In this document: in pieces, positions 8,103 to 17,038 of the stretch
How positions within the stretch are numbered: the stretch's first letter is position 1
Layout: every line of letters starts with the position of its first letter
DNA from: Streptomyces sp. NBC_00285
GTDB lineage: Bacteria > Actinomycetota > Actinomycetes > Streptomycetales > Streptomycetaceae
Direction of reading: 5' to 3'
Assembly: GCF_036174265.1 (NCBI RefSeq)
Contig: NZ_CP108055.1
Location: 4,650,001-4,714,000 of the forward strand
DNA: 64,000 bases
Notes under the pieces: model-generated
What the model saw: only the letters and a program-made list of their open reading frames with translations
Databases searched by the model: none
Told to the model about the DNA's origin: nothing
Translations under genes and position numbers: made by a program

Positions 8103-8848
8103 CACCTTCCCTCGAAGTGGCCGGTCTGGCCTACGCGTATCCCGACGGGCACCAGGCCCTCTTCGGCGTGGACTTCTCGATCGCGCGCGGCGAGCGGGTC
8201 GCGCTGCTCGGCCCGAACGGCGCCGGCAAGACGACCCTGGTGCTGCACCTCAACGGCATCCTGAGCGGCGGGGTGGGCTCGGTGCGGGTCGCCGGACTTC
8301 CGGTCGGCAAGCAGCACATGGCGGAGATCCGGCGCCGGGTCGGCATCGTCTTCCAGGACCCCGACGACCAGCTCTTCATGCCGACCGTGCGCGAGGACGT
8401 GGCGTTCGGGCCGGCGGCGGCCGGGCTCGCGGGGCCCGAGCTGGAGGAGCGTGTGCGGACCGCCCTGGAGCGGGTCGGCATGGCGGACTTCGCCGGGCGG
8501 CCCCCGCACCACCTGTCCTTCGGCCAGCGGCGCCGGGTGGCCGTGGCGACCGTACTGGCGATGGAGCCGGAGATCCTGGTCCTGGACGAGCCCTCCTCGA
8601 ACCTCGACCCGGCCTCTCGCCGTGAACTCGCCGACATCCTGCGCTCGTTGGACGTGACCGTGCTGATGGTCACGCACGACCTGCCGTACGCCCTGGAGCT
8701 GTGCCCGCGCTCCCTGATCCTGAGCGAGGGCACGATCGTCGCGGACGGCAGGACGGCCGGACTCCTCGCCGACGACGGGCTGATGCGGGCACACCGGCTG
8801 GAGCTGCCCTTCGGATTCGATCCGCGGTCCGTGACAATGGGCGCGTGA
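8099..8848 (+). CDS. cbiO: ECF transporter ATP-binding protein CbiO/NikO
   Basis: This cytoplasmic ABC ATPase drives metal uptake. In order it shows Walker A GPNGAGKTT, Q-loop FQDPDDQLF, signature LSFGQRRRVAVA, Walker B EILVLDEPSSNLDP and the switch His in VTHDLPYA; the LSFGQ signature is usual for ECF ATPases. I choose GTG at 8099 because it overlaps the cbiQ stop as GTGA and has GGGATGG about 8 nt upstream; ATG at 8090 is possible but poorly spaced. The stop overlaps the next start as GTGA (8845-8848), coupling the transporter to the peroxide-sensing regulator. Confidence 0.9.
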   Translation: MTPSLEVAGLAYAYPDGHQALFGVDFSIARGERVALLGPNGAGKTTLVLHLNGILSGGVGSVRVAGLPVGKQHMAEIRRRVGIVFQDPDDQLFMPTVREDVAFGPAAAGLAGPELEERVRTALERVGMADFAGRPPHHLSFGQRRRVAVATVLAMEPEILVLDEPSSNLDPASRRELADILRSLDVTVLMVTHDLPYALELCPRSLILSEGTIVADGRTAGLLADDGLMRAHRLELPFGFDPRSVTMGA

Positions 8849-9306
8849 CGAACGAAGAGGACGCCGGGTCGCTGCTCCTTGACGACCAGTTGTGCTTCGC
8901 GCTGTACGCCGCCCAGCGCGCGGTGACGGCCGCGTACCGGCCGCTCCTCGACGAGCTCGGGCTCACCTATCCGCAGTACCTCGTGCTGCTGGTGCTGTGG
9001 GAGCGCGGCGAGACCAGCGTGAAGGAGCTGGCGGGGGCCCTGCGGCTGGACTACGGCACGGTCTCGCCGTTGCTCAAGCGGCTGGAGAGCGCGGGGCTGG
9101 TACGCCGGGAGCGCGCGGCGGCCGACGAGCGCTCGGTCCTCGTCGCGTGCACGGAGCGCGCGACGGAACTCCGGGAGCGTGCGACCCGCGTCCCCGGCGC
9201 CCTCCTGTCCGCGACGGGGCTCGACTCCGAGGAGGTCGCGAGGTTGCGCCAGGAGTTGCGGGGGCTCGCGGAGAGAGCGCACGAGGCATCCGAGCGCCCC
9301 CACTGA
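8845..9306 (+). CDS. ohrR: MarR-family organic-hydroperoxide sensor OhrR
   Basis: OhrR represses ohr until organic hydroperoxide oxidises its reactive cysteine. The 153-residue product has the family N-terminus LLDDQLCFALYAAQR with the sensing Cys, then LTYPQYLVLLVLWERG and the winged-helix LRLDYGTVSPLLKRLESAGLVRRER. GTG overlaps the cbiO stop by 4 nt, an unusual coupling to a metal transporter that may reflect only gene compaction. The ohr gene follows in the same direction after 107 bp that contain palindromes. Confidence 0.9.
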   Translation: MTNEEDAGSLLLDDQLCFALYAAQRAVTAAYRPLLDELGLTYPQYLVLLVLWERGETSVKELAGALRLDYGTVSPLLKRLESAGLVRRERAAADERSVLVACTERATELRERATRVPGALLSATGLDSEEVARLRQELRGLAERAHEASERPH

Positions 9307-9379
9307 CCTCCCGTTACCCACGGTTGCCACCCCCTGGTGGTCCGACTCGCACCTACCGGCCGGTACCTTGTGCACGATG

Positions 9380-9395
9380 TACTTGCGCGCACTTG
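9380..9395 (+). promoter_or_regulatory. candidate OhrR operator TACTTGCGCGCACTTG
   Basis: This near-palindrome around TGCGCGCA lies 19 bp before the ohr ATG, in the ohrR-ohr gap. A separate perfect palindrome, TACCGGCCGGTA, lies at 9354-9365. A TTGCGCGCAA-like core is what I recall for actinobacterial OhrR sites, but the recollection is not firm. Location between sensor and target is the better evidence. Confidence 0.4.
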
Positions 9396-9413
9396 TTCCT
9401 TGGGGGGCCAGCC

Positions 9414-9872
9414 ATGAGTGACGACACCGCAGTCGACACCGCCGTCGACACTCGTCCGACGAAGATCATGTACGTCGCCGAGGCCACCGCGCACGGCGGC
9501 CGCGACGGCTACGTCACCAGCCAGGACGGCCAGATCGAGCTGAAGGTCGCCATGCCGCCGGCCCTCGGCGGGGACGGCAACGGCACCAACCCGGAGCAGT
9601 TGTTCGCCGCCGGGTACAGCTCCTGCTTCCACAACGCGCTGATCCTCGTCGGCAACCGCATGGGCTACGACCTGAGCGGCTCCACCGTCGCCGCGAAAGT
9701 CGGCATCGGCCCCAACAAGCACCGCGGCTACGGCCTCGCGGTCGCCCTGAGCGTGTCCCTCCCGATCCTCGACGCGGGCATCGCGGCGAAGCTGGTGGAC
9801 GCGGCCCACGAGGTCTGCCCGTACTCGAACGCGACCCGCGGGAACATCGACGTGACGATCCTGCTTGGGTGA
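9414..9872 (+). CDS. ohr: organic hydroperoxide reductase Ohr (OsmC family)
   Basis: Ohr reduces organic hydroperoxides with a peroxidatic cysteine recycled by lipoyl-dependent dithiols. The 152-residue protein has both conserved cysteines in their usual settings: AGYSSCFHNAL (peroxidatic) and AHEVCPYSNATRGN (resolving). It also has the Arg-containing N-terminal strand region and the terminal DVTILLG. The start is ATG after GGGGGGCCAGCC. It pairs with the upstream ohrR. Confidence 0.93.
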   Translation: MSDDTAVDTAVDTRPTKIMYVAEATAHGGRDGYVTSQDGQIELKVAMPPALGGDGNGTNPEQLFAAGYSSCFHNALILVGNRMGYDLSGSTVAAKVGIGPNKHRGYGLAVALSVSLPILDAGIAAKLVDAAHEVCPYSNATRGNIDVTILLG

Positions 9873-9906
9873 GAGGGAGACACCCGCACGCAGGAGGAGC
9901 ACGGAC

Positions 9907-11070
9907 GTGGACGTGAACGGCACCGTCGCCGAGGGCTTCGAACCGGTCAGGGACGTGTTCGCGCGGAACTTCGAGACGCTCGGGGACCGGGGTGCCGCGG
10001 TCGCCGTGTACCGGGACGGGCGCCGGGTCGTCGACCTGTGGGCCGGCACCAGGGACGTCGACGGCACCGAGCCCTGGCAGCGCGGCACCGCGCAGCTCGT
10101 GCGCTCGGCGACCAAGGGCGTCGCCGCCGCCGTACCCCTGCTGCTGCGTCAGCGTGGGCTGCTGGACCTGGACGCGCCGGTGGCCGAGTACTGGCCCGAG
10201 TTCAAGGCGCACGGCAAGGAGCGGCTGCTGGTCCGGCATGTGCTGAACCACCGGGCCGGGGTGCCGGTGCTGGACCGGCCGCTCACCCCTGAGGAGGCCC
10301 TGGACCCGCGGAAGGGCCCCGAGGCGGTCGCCGCGCAGACCCCGGCCTGGGAGCCGGGCACGGACCACGGGTACCACGCGCTGACGTACGGCTGGATGCT
10401 GGACGAACTGGTGCGCAGGGTGACCGGGCTCGGCGCCGGCGCGTGGATCGCACGGGAGATCGCCGGGCCGCTCGGGGCCGGGTTCTGGCTCGGGCTGCCC
10501 GAGACGGAGGAAGCGGCCGGCCGGACGGGCCGGGTGGGCCGGATCGAGACGCCGGAGCCGACCGGCGCCCTGCACGCCCGCCCCAAACGGTCCGTCACCG
10601 AGGCCTACGAGGATCCCGGCTCCCTCACCCGCCGCGCCTTCGCCGCGATCACCCCCTTCCCCGACCAGAACGACCCGGCGTACCGGGCGAGCGCCCTGCC
10701 CGCGACGAACGGGATCGCGACGGCCGACGGGCTGGCCCGGATCTACGCGGCGCTGATCGGTGACGTCGACGGCGGCGTGCGGCTGTTCACCCCGGCCACC
10801 GTGGAGGCGGCCCGCACCGAGGAGTCGGCGGGCCCCGATCGCGTACTGGTCGTCAACACCCGCTTCGGCCTCGGCTACATGCTGCACGGCAGCGCATCCC
10901 CGTTGCTCGGCCCCGGCTCCTTCGGGCACCCCGGCCGCGGCGGCTCCCTCGGCTTCGCCGACCCGGACACGGGCATCGCCTTCGGCTACGTCACCAACGG
11001 CTTCCGCAAGACGGTCACGGCGGACCCGAGGGCACAGGCACTGGTCAGGGCGGTACGGGCGGCCTTGTGA
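9907..11070 (+). CDS. serine hydrolase of the beta-lactamase/class C PBP-like esterase family
   Basis: The 387-residue product resembles EstB-type carboxylesterases. It has an S-x-x-K nucleophile motif (VRSATKGV, about residue 71), an LLVRHVLNHRAG block and Tyr-containing GYHALTYGWMLDELV at the position of the second motif. The C-terminal GHPGRGGSLGFADP corresponds to the KTG-equivalent HxG strand. No signal peptide is visible, so it is probably cytoplasmic. GTG at 9907 follows CAGGAGGAG. Substrate unknown. It lies 34 bp after ohr in the same direction and might be co-transcribed. Confidence 0.85.
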   Translation: MDVNGTVAEGFEPVRDVFARNFETLGDRGAAVAVYRDGRRVVDLWAGTRDVDGTEPWQRGTAQLVRSATKGVAAAVPLLLRQRGLLDLDAPVAEYWPEFKAHGKERLLVRHVLNHRAGVPVLDRPLTPEEALDPRKGPEAVAAQTPAWEPGTDHGYHALTYGWMLDELVRRVTGLGAGAWIAREIAGPLGAGFWLGLPETEEAAGRTGRVGRIETPEPTGALHARPKRSVTEAYEDPGSLTRRAFAAITPFPDQNDPAYRASALPATNGIATADGLARIYAALIGDVDGGVRLFTPATVEAARTEESAGPDRVLVVNTRFGLGYMLHGSASPLLGPGSFGHPGRGGSLGFADPDTGIAFGYVTNGFRKTVTADPRAQALVRAVRAAL

Positions 11071-11121
11071 CCCCGCCGGGAACGCACTCTGCGCGGGCCC
11101 GCCCGCGGCTCACCTCCCGGC

Positions 11122-13857
11122 TCAGCCGTCGGACTCCGCCGACGGCAGGTAGGCGCCGGGGACGGCGTTCGGCGTGTAGACCTTCTTGTCGCCCGGGTAC
11201 GGCTTGGTCCAGTTGTGCGTCTGGTACCAGGTGTAGCGGTTCATCTGCTCGGCGTTGGCGTAGTCCGGCACGGCGTGCGCGCCGGTCAGCCGCTGGTGGG
11301 AGGCCCAGGTCTTCCACTGCGCGGCAAGTGCCTGCTGTGCCGCCGGCACCGCCGCCGAGGTCGGCGCGGGGGCCGCGTCGGCGTCCTGGGCGGCCGGGGT
11401 GTCGGTGCCGCAGGAGGGTGCGGGGCTCACCCCGAGGGTCAGCGAGGTGCGGTTGGGCAGCGCCGTGAACGGGGTGGTGTCCGCCTTCGGGGTGAAGGCC
11501 CCGTACATCGGGGTGGCCGCGCTGTCCTTCTGGTTCATCGGGTGGATCCCGAGGATCTGCTCGACGGTGCGGATCATCGTGATCTGCGTGTAGTAGTGGC
11601 TGTCGACGGTGCCGTGCTGGGCGTAGGGGCTGATGACCTGGACCGGGGCCCGGTGGCCGTCGACGTGGTCGAGACCGTTCTGGGAGTCGTCCTCGACGAC
11701 GAAGATCGCGGAGTCCTTCCAGTACTTGCTGTGCGAGATCTCGTCGACCATCCGGCCGACCGCGAGGTCGTTGTCGGCGACCTCGGCGGACGCGTTGGCC
11801 GGACCGCCGGTGTGGTCGTTGGAGAACCAGAACATGTTCAGGTTCGCGGGGCCGTTCTTCTCGAAGTCCTGCTTCCAGATCTGTTCCTTGTAGATGTCCG
11901 GGACGGTGAGGTCGAACATCGGGAAGCCCTGCACGGACACGTCGTTGAGGGACGGGATCGCCGAGCCGGTCTGGATGGGGTACTGCGTCCCCGCTCCCGT
12001 CGCGGCCATGTTCTTGGTGTCGCAGTACAGGTTCTGCCAGGTGGCATCGGCCGGCTTGGACTCCGTGGACTGGAACTCGCCGAAGTCCTTGACCGACTTG
12101 CCGGCCGCCTGCGCGCCGGTCCAGATGAAGCCGGACTTCTGGTGGCCGAGGACGTCGTTCTCGGTGTCGTAACTGCGGGTGTACTCACCGGCGGAGGACT
12201 CGGTGTACTCCGGGTTGTCCGACTGCATCAGCCAGTTGTGGCCCTCGGCGGAGTTGGTGCCGATGTCGTAGAAGTTGTCGTAGAGGCCGAACTGCTGGGC
12301 CAGCGCGTGCTGGTTGGGGGTGACGTTCGCGCCGAACGTGGTCAGCGCCGGGTTGCCGTTGCCCTGCGGGAGGTCGCCGTAGACCTGGTCGTAGGTGCGG
12401 TTCTCCTTGACGAGCAGGAAGACGTGCTTGATCGTCGAGGGGTCGCCGAGGCGGGCGGGGACCGGAATCGGCTTGGCGTGGCTGCCGCCCTTGGCCGTGG
12501 TGACCGAGCCGGGCGTCCAGCCGTTCTGCTGGAACACCTTGGCGGTCCGGGACCGGATGACGAGGTCGCTCGGCAGCGTGAACTCGGTGAGGCTGGACGT
12601 CGTGTCGTGGGTGCCGTGTCCGGAGGCGGTGGTGGGGCGGCGGGCGTCGATGCCACGGGTGTTGGAGACGACAACCTGCTTGCCGACGGTGGTGACCTCG
12701 GCGGGGAAGTAGTCGGTGGGGAGCAGGCCCACGTAACTGGCGGGTTCCTGCGCGGACTTGTACCGGTAGACGGCGACCGCGTTGGCGCGCCCCAGCGTCA
12801 CCAGGAGCCGGCCGTCGTCGGTGAGGGTGACCGCGTCGGGCTCGTAGCCGACCTTCGCCTCGGGCCACGGCTGGGTGGCGATGGTCTGGACGACCCTGTC
12901 CTTGCGGGTGTCGATGACCGAGACGCTGTTGTCGGCGGTGTTGGTGACGAACACCGCACCCTTCTTCGCGTACACGGCGGTCGGGTGCAGACCTACGTCG
13001 ATGGTCCGGACGGCCTTGTCCCCGAGGGTGTCGATGACGCTGACCGTGCCGGTGGTGGCGGCGCCGGTGTCCGGGTTGGCGGGCACCTGGGTGCCGTAGG
13101 AGTTCATGGTGGTCTCGCCGGCCCTGGCCGGGCGCCCGCCCTCGTTGCTGACGTACAGCTTGCCGTCGACCAGGGCGATTCCGCGGGGCGCGTTGCCGAC
13201 GGCCCAGCTCTGCCTGATGGTTCCGGTCGCCGCGTCGAGGGCGACGACCCGGTTCTGGCCGTTGACCGCCGCGTACACGGTGGAGCCGTCGGGCGAGAAC
13301 ACCGCCGCGCCCACCAGGGCCTGCTGGGTGCCGACGGTCGGGATCGGGACGGCCACCGGGTCGGCGAGGGTGCCGTCCGCGGTGACGGTGAACTTGGTGT
13401 ATCCGGTGGCCTGTCCGAGCCACAGCTGCTTGCCGTCGGGCGAGTAGGCGGGGCCCTCCTGGCCGACGGCGGCGCTGCTGATGCGCAGGTCGTCCGCCGC
13501 GTTGGCGCCGATCTTCTGCTTCATCTGCCCGGTCGCGAGGTCCATGATCACCAGCGCCGCGTCGCCGTCGGTGACCGCGGCCGCGAGGTGGGTGCCGTCC
13601 GGGCTGACCGTGGACGACATGATCTTGCCGTCGTTGATGACCGTCCGGCTGCCGTACGGCTTGAGGTACTGGTCGCTGGAGATGACCTCGCCCCTGGCGG
13701 TGTCCTGCGCGACCTGCTGGGTGCCGAACTGGTAGGTCGAGGCGACCGCGGTACCGGTGACGCCGAGGGCGACGGCGATGCCCGCCGTCACCAGCGTGCT
13801 CCGACGGCTGAGGCGTCTGACCTTCTCGCTGCTCCGGCGCCGGCGTGTTACCTGCAT
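11122..13857 (-). CDS. secreted YncE-type beta-propeller / phosphoesterase (alkaline phosphatase-fold) protein
   Basis: The 911-residue product has two parts. Residues ~40-460 form a YVTN/YncE-like propeller with repeats such as VSVIDTLGDKAVRTIDVG and VSVIDTRKDRVVQTI. Residues ~470-830 form a phosphoesterase domain of the phospholipase C/acid phosphatase type, with LLVKENRTYDQVYGDLP, NSAEGHNWLMQ, and metal-site motifs FVVEDDSQNGLDHVDGHRAP. The N-terminus looks like a Tat or Sec signal (SRRSTLVTAG then a hydrophobic stretch ending AVA). It starts 4 bp after the ABC permease stop, so transporter and enzyme are probably one transcript. Substrate unknown; phosphate scavenging or wall polymer processing are possible. 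Confidence 0.88.
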   Translation of the reverse strand: MQVTRRRRSSEKVRRLSRRSTLVTAGIAVALGVTGTAVASTYQFGTQQVAQDTARGEVISSDQYLKPYGSRTVINDGKIMSSTVSPDGTHLAAAVTDGDAALVIMDLATGQMKQKIGANAADDLRISSAAVGQEGPAYSPDGKQLWLGQATGYTKFTVTADGTLADPVAVPIPTVGTQQALVGAAVFSPDGSTVYAAVNGQNRVVALDAATGTIRQSWAVGNAPRGIALVDGKLYVSNEGGRPARAGETTMNSYGTQVPANPDTGAATTGTVSVIDTLGDKAVRTIDVGLHPTAVYAKKGAVFVTNTADNSVSVIDTRKDRVVQTIATQPWPEAKVGYEPDAVTLTDDGRLLVTLGRANAVAVYRYKSAQEPASYVGLLPTDYFPAEVTTVGKQVVVSNTRGIDARRPTTASGHGTHDTTSSLTEFTLPSDLVIRSRTAKVFQQNGWTPGSVTTAKGGSHAKPIPVPARLGDPSTIKHVFLLVKENRTYDQVYGDLPQGNGNPALTTFGANVTPNQHALAQQFGLYDNFYDIGTNSAEGHNWLMQSDNPEYTESSAGEYTRSYDTENDVLGHQKSGFIWTGAQAAGKSVKDFGEFQSTESKPADATWQNLYCDTKNMAATGAGTQYPIQTGSAIPSLNDVSVQGFPMFDLTVPDIYKEQIWKQDFEKNGPANLNMFWFSNDHTGGPANASAEVADNDLAVGRMVDEISHSKYWKDSAIFVVEDDSQNGLDHVDGHRAPVQVISPYAQHGTVDSHYYTQITMIRTVEQILGIHPMNQKDSAATPMYGAFTPKADTTPFTALPNRTSLTLGVSPAPSCGTDTPAAQDADAAPAPTSAAVPAAQQALAAQWKTWASHQRLTGAHAVPDYANAEQMNRYTWYQTHNWTKPYPGDKKVYTPNAVPGAYLPSAESDG

Positions 13858-13861
13858 GGGG

Positions 13862-15211
13862 CTATCCCTTCGAAGTGGTGTCCAGCAGCTCGACGTTGCC
13901 GTCGAACTGCCACAGCGGATTGGGCGCGTCCCCGGTGGAGGTCCGCACCAGGAAGTAGCCGTTCACTTCCTTGGGCCCGTCGCCGTCGGCGACGAACCGC
14001 CCGTCCGATCCGACGTCCAGCTGATAGACAGCCGTCCCCGCCACCGGTACGCCGGGCAGGTGCCAGGTCACGACACACCGCCAGTCATTGCCCGCCCCCT
14101 TCTGAGCGGCCTGTCCGTCGCTCTTGGTGCACGCCGCCGAGGCCCTGAGCTGCGCCTCGGTGACGGCGGGACGGTGGAGTTGCTCGGTCTGCATGCGGTA
14201 CAGGTGGGCGAAGGCCGTGGCGAGGGACCGCTGGACCTTGGCCTGCGTGATGCCCGTCGAGGGGACCGCCACGGCGATCACCGCGACGCTGAGGGCGGTC
14301 AGCCCGGCCAGGGGCAGCAGCCCCGCGGCGAACCCGCGGCGCCCGGCACCGTCGTAGGCGAGGTTGGTGAAGTCCCGCCGCAGGAAGAGCAGTTGAGCCA
14401 GTGCGGTCGCGAGGACGGCCCACACCAGGCTGACCGCGACGCCGATCAGCAGCGGGGTGAGCTGGGCGGGGCCGGTGAACAGGCCGTTCCAGGAGACGAA
14501 GGCGTAGCCCGGTAGTGCGAGGCGTACGGCGACGGGCAGCGGCAGCATCTGGGCGACCTGCATCCCGAGCGCGACCACCGGCGGCAGCAGCAGCCCCGTA
14601 GGGGACCGGCCGAGGGCGACCGAGCCGAGCAGGCCGATCGCGGCGAGGGCCAGAGTGGGGGCGAGTGCGGCGACCCAGGCGAGCAGGACCCTCCCGGCGG
14701 CATCCGAAGGGGACAGCAGGTGGCCGTCGAGGCCGACGAGCGGCTGGTTGCCGACGGACGCGAGCCCGCCCACGGCACTGGAGCAGGCCAGTCCTGCCAC
14801 CAGCAGCAGGATGACAGTGAGGCCGGCCAGCACCTTCGCCACGAAGATCCGGCGCGGCGAGCGGACCGCCACCAGCAGGTGCCGCCAGGTGCCGAGCCGG
14901 TCCTCGACGGCGAACATGTCACCGGCGACCACCGAGGTCAGCAGCGGGAGCGCCCAGGTGCCCGCGAAACCGAGGATCACCAGCGGTCCGGCCCATCCGG
15001 TGGCGTGCATCCAGCGGCCGAAGAGGGTGTCGGAGGGGAGGGTGCTCTGCCGGCTCACCCCGGCGACGAAGAGTCCCGGTGCGCTCCAGCAGGCGAGGAC
15101 GAGGAGGCGGATACGCCACTGGGAGACGAGCTTGACGAGTTCGAAGCGGTAGCTCCGCGACACCGGGACGGGACGGGCGGCGGTGTCCTCAACCACGACG
15201 AGTGCGGTCAT
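13862..15211 (-). CDS. ABC transporter permease with a C-terminal extracytoplasmic domain
   Basis: The 449-residue protein has about six hydrophobic segments between residues 25 and 325. Around residues 335-449 it ends in a soluble, presumably extracytoplasmic, region containing two cysteines (AACTKS, WRCVVTWHLPGVP) and a strand-rich tail (YQLDVGSDGRFVADGDG). That tail is not usual for ABC-2 permeases. ATG at 15211 overlaps the ATPase stop as ATGA; a longer in-frame reading adds 56 Arg-rich residues and is rejected. It acts with the upstream ATPase, and the downstream phosphoesterase follows after 4 bp. Substrate cannot be told. Confidence 0.82.
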   Translation of the reverse strand: MTALVVVEDTAARPVPVSRSYRFELVKLVSQWRIRLLVLACWSAPGLFVAGVSRQSTLPSDTLFGRWMHATGWAGPLVILGFAGTWALPLLTSVVAGDMFAVEDRLGTWRHLLVAVRSPRRIFVAKVLAGLTVILLLVAGLACSSAVGGLASVGNQPLVGLDGHLLSPSDAAGRVLLAWVAALAPTLALAAIGLLGSVALGRSPTGLLLPPVVALGMQVAQMLPLPVAVRLALPGYAFVSWNGLFTGPAQLTPLLIGVAVSLVWAVLATALAQLLFLRRDFTNLAYDGAGRRGFAAGLLPLAGLTALSVAVIAVAVPSTGITQAKVQRSLATAFAHLYRMQTEQLHRPAVTEAQLRASAACTKSDGQAAQKGAGNDWRCVVTWHLPGVPVAGTAVYQLDVGSDGRFVADGDGPKEVNGYFLVRTSTGDAPNPLWQFDGNVELLDTTSKG

Positions 15212-16152
15212 CCGACGCCCTCCTGCGGCTCGGTGAGAGCGAGAAACGCGGCTTCCAGCGGCGACACGACAGGGGCCAGCTCGCGCACCGCGATGCCCGA
15301 CGTCACGAGCCGTGTCACCAGGTCGTCGAGGGCGGGCACCGGCGCGCGTACGACGAGCACGTCGACGTCCGGTGTCCACCGTCCGGGGTCCTCGACGATG
15401 CGGACGCCGTCCGTGCCGTCGGCCAGCCGCCGCGCCGCCTGCGGGTCGGACGTCCGTACCCGGTAGTCCAGTTCACGGCTCTCGGCGGCCAGCTTGCCGA
15501 GCGGGCCCGAGAACACGACCCGTCCCGCGGCCAGGATGGTGGCCTCGGAGCACAGCGCCTCCAGGTCGTCCATGCGGTGGCTGGAGACCACGACACTCGT
15601 GCCCTGGGCGGCGAGGCCGTTCAGGACGCCGTGCACCTGCCGTTTCCCGGCCGGATCAAGGCCGTTGGCGGGCTCGTCGAGCACCAGCAGCCGCGGCTCG
15701 GTGAGCAACGCGGCGGCTAGCCCGAGCCGTTGGCGCATGCCGAGGGAGAACCCGCGGGCCCGGTCGTCGGCGACGTCGGTGAGCCCGACCTGGTCGAGCA
15801 CGTCGTCGATCCGCGCGGTACGGGCGTCCCGGCCCCGCAGCCGGGCCAGCGCGGCGAGATTCTGCCGGGCGGTGAGCGAGGGGTAGAGACCGGGCCCGTC
15901 CACGAAGCCGGCGACCCCGTCGGGAGCGGCGAACGCCCGTCCGACCGGCGTCCCGAGGATCTCCAGACTGCCGCCGTCGGCGACGGCCAGACCCAGCAGG
16001 AGCCCGAGCAGCGTCGTCTTGCCGGCGCCGTTCGGACCGACCAGGCCGTGGATCCGGCCCCGCGTCACCTCCAGGTCGACGCCGTCGAGTGCCACGACAT
16101 CGCCGAAGCACTTGGCGATCCCGCGGGCCCGGACCGCGTGGAGAGTGCCCAT
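15208..16152 (-). CDS. ABC transporter ATP-binding protein (ABC-2 exporter type)
   Basis: It energises the permease encoded downstream. Motifs in order are Walker A GPNGAGKTT, signature FSLGMRQRLGLAAAL, Walker B LLVLDEPANGLDP and switch His in VVSSHRMDDLEAL, followed by a ~100-residue C-terminal region typical of drug/lipid exporter ATPases. The start is uncertain: ATG at 16152 (MGTLHAVRARG) gives a normal domain edge and has a purine-rich AAGGGACTCAAGGGACTC upstream. ATG at 16179 would add nine residues. Confidence 0.87.
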   Translation of the reverse strand: MGTLHAVRARGIAKCFGDVVALDGVDLEVTRGRIHGLVGPNGAGKTTLLGLLLGLAVADGGSLEILGTPVGRAFAAPDGVAGFVDGPGLYPSLTARQNLAALARLRGRDARTARIDDVLDQVGLTDVADDRARGFSLGMRQRLGLAAALLTEPRLLVLDEPANGLDPAGKRQVHGVLNGLAAQGTSVVVSSHRMDDLEALCSEATILAAGRVVFSGPLGKLAAESRELDYRVRTSDPQAARRLADGTDGVRIVEDPGRWTPDVDVLVVRAPVPALDDLVTRLVTSGIAVRELAPVVSPLEAAFLALTEPQEGVG

Positions 16153-16463
16153 GAGTCCCTTGAGTCCCTTCTTCGGCATCCGCAAGGACCCTAGGGACGG
16201 CACACAACCCAGCCACAGACGGCTGGCTGAACGCTCAGGGAACGAAGCGTCAAGTCATCGGCAAGTGGAGCGAACCAATAGCCGACGTTGAGCGGGACTT
16301 GGGGAGCGCTTGGGGCGAGCGCACGGGAGGACGGCGACCGGCTGAAGCCGCAGCACCTCAAATCCGGCTCAGGAGATCAACGGAACTCTCCCTGCCCTCT
16401 GGCCCGCGCCATACGCTCACATCCCTGCCTGCCGCCACGACGAAAGACACGGGTGAGAGTCAC
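16153..16463. other. 311-bp divergent intergenic region between the ABC operon and the lipoprotein gene
   Basis: No gene seen. It must carry the leftward promoter of the ABC-phosphoesterase operon and the rightward promoter of the lipoprotein gene. A small inverted repeat, CCAGCC-N6-GGCTGG, lies at 16209-16226 near the operon start and could be an operator or 5'-UTR hairpin. No convincing -35/-10 pair is visible. Confidence 0.5.
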
Positions 16464-16982
16464 ATGCTCAAACTGTCGCTCCTGCTGAGAGCACTCGCGG
16501 CAGCGGTGGGGGCATTGGCGGCAGCAGCCGCACTGGCTGGCTGCACCGGTGGCCAGGACAACACCGGGACCCCGCCGTCCCCTTCCTCCCCCTCACCGAC
16601 GCGGGCGTCGGCCGTCGACCGCGTCGAACACGCCCAGGGCGAGACCGTGAGCAGGGCCCCGGCCTACCCGGACGGAAAGACCCTCATCGAGAAGGCGAAC
16701 GCCCAGGGCAGCCAAGAGCTCGACATTCCGGGCGGGTTGAAGGCGGGCCCCCTGGACATCCTCGTGAACTGCCAGGGCAACGGAACGCTGACCGTCTCCG
16801 TGAAACCGGTCGGGCTGAGCTTTCCTCTCACCTGCGTGAAGGAGGAGACCAGCAGCATCATGAACGAGATGGACCTGCCAGGCCCCCGGTCGCACGGCAC
16901 GGTGACGGTCACAGCTCCGTCCGGCGTCCGCTGGGCGCTCACGGTCGGCCAACAGCCGCGAGGATCCGCCGCCGAGCAGTGA
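16464..16982 (+). CDS. secreted lipoprotein of unknown function
   Basis: The 172-residue product starts with a typical lipoprotein signal (short charged N-terminus, hydrophobic core) ending in the lipobox LAGC at about residues 26-29. A Pro/Ser/Thr-rich linker and a ~110-residue folded part follow. That part has two further cysteines (VNCQGN, LTCVKE) that could form a disulfide. The start is ATG at 16464 after GGGTGAGAG. I do not recognise the family. It diverges from the ABC operon and may be its extracytoplasmic partner (inference from position only). Confidence 0.8.
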   Translation: MLKLSLLLRALAAAVGALAAAAALAGCTGGQDNTGTPPSPSSPSPTRASAVDRVEHAQGETVSRAPAYPDGKTLIEKANAQGSQELDIPGGLKAGPLDILVNCQGNGTLTVSVKPVGLSFPLTCVKEETSSIMNEMDLPGPRSHGTVTVTAPSGVRWALTVGQQPRGSAAEQ

Positions 16983-17038
16983 CGAGGGCGGGCAGTGTGA
17001 GGGCGGCCGTGAGATCCGGAAGCCGCCCGGCGCCCACC

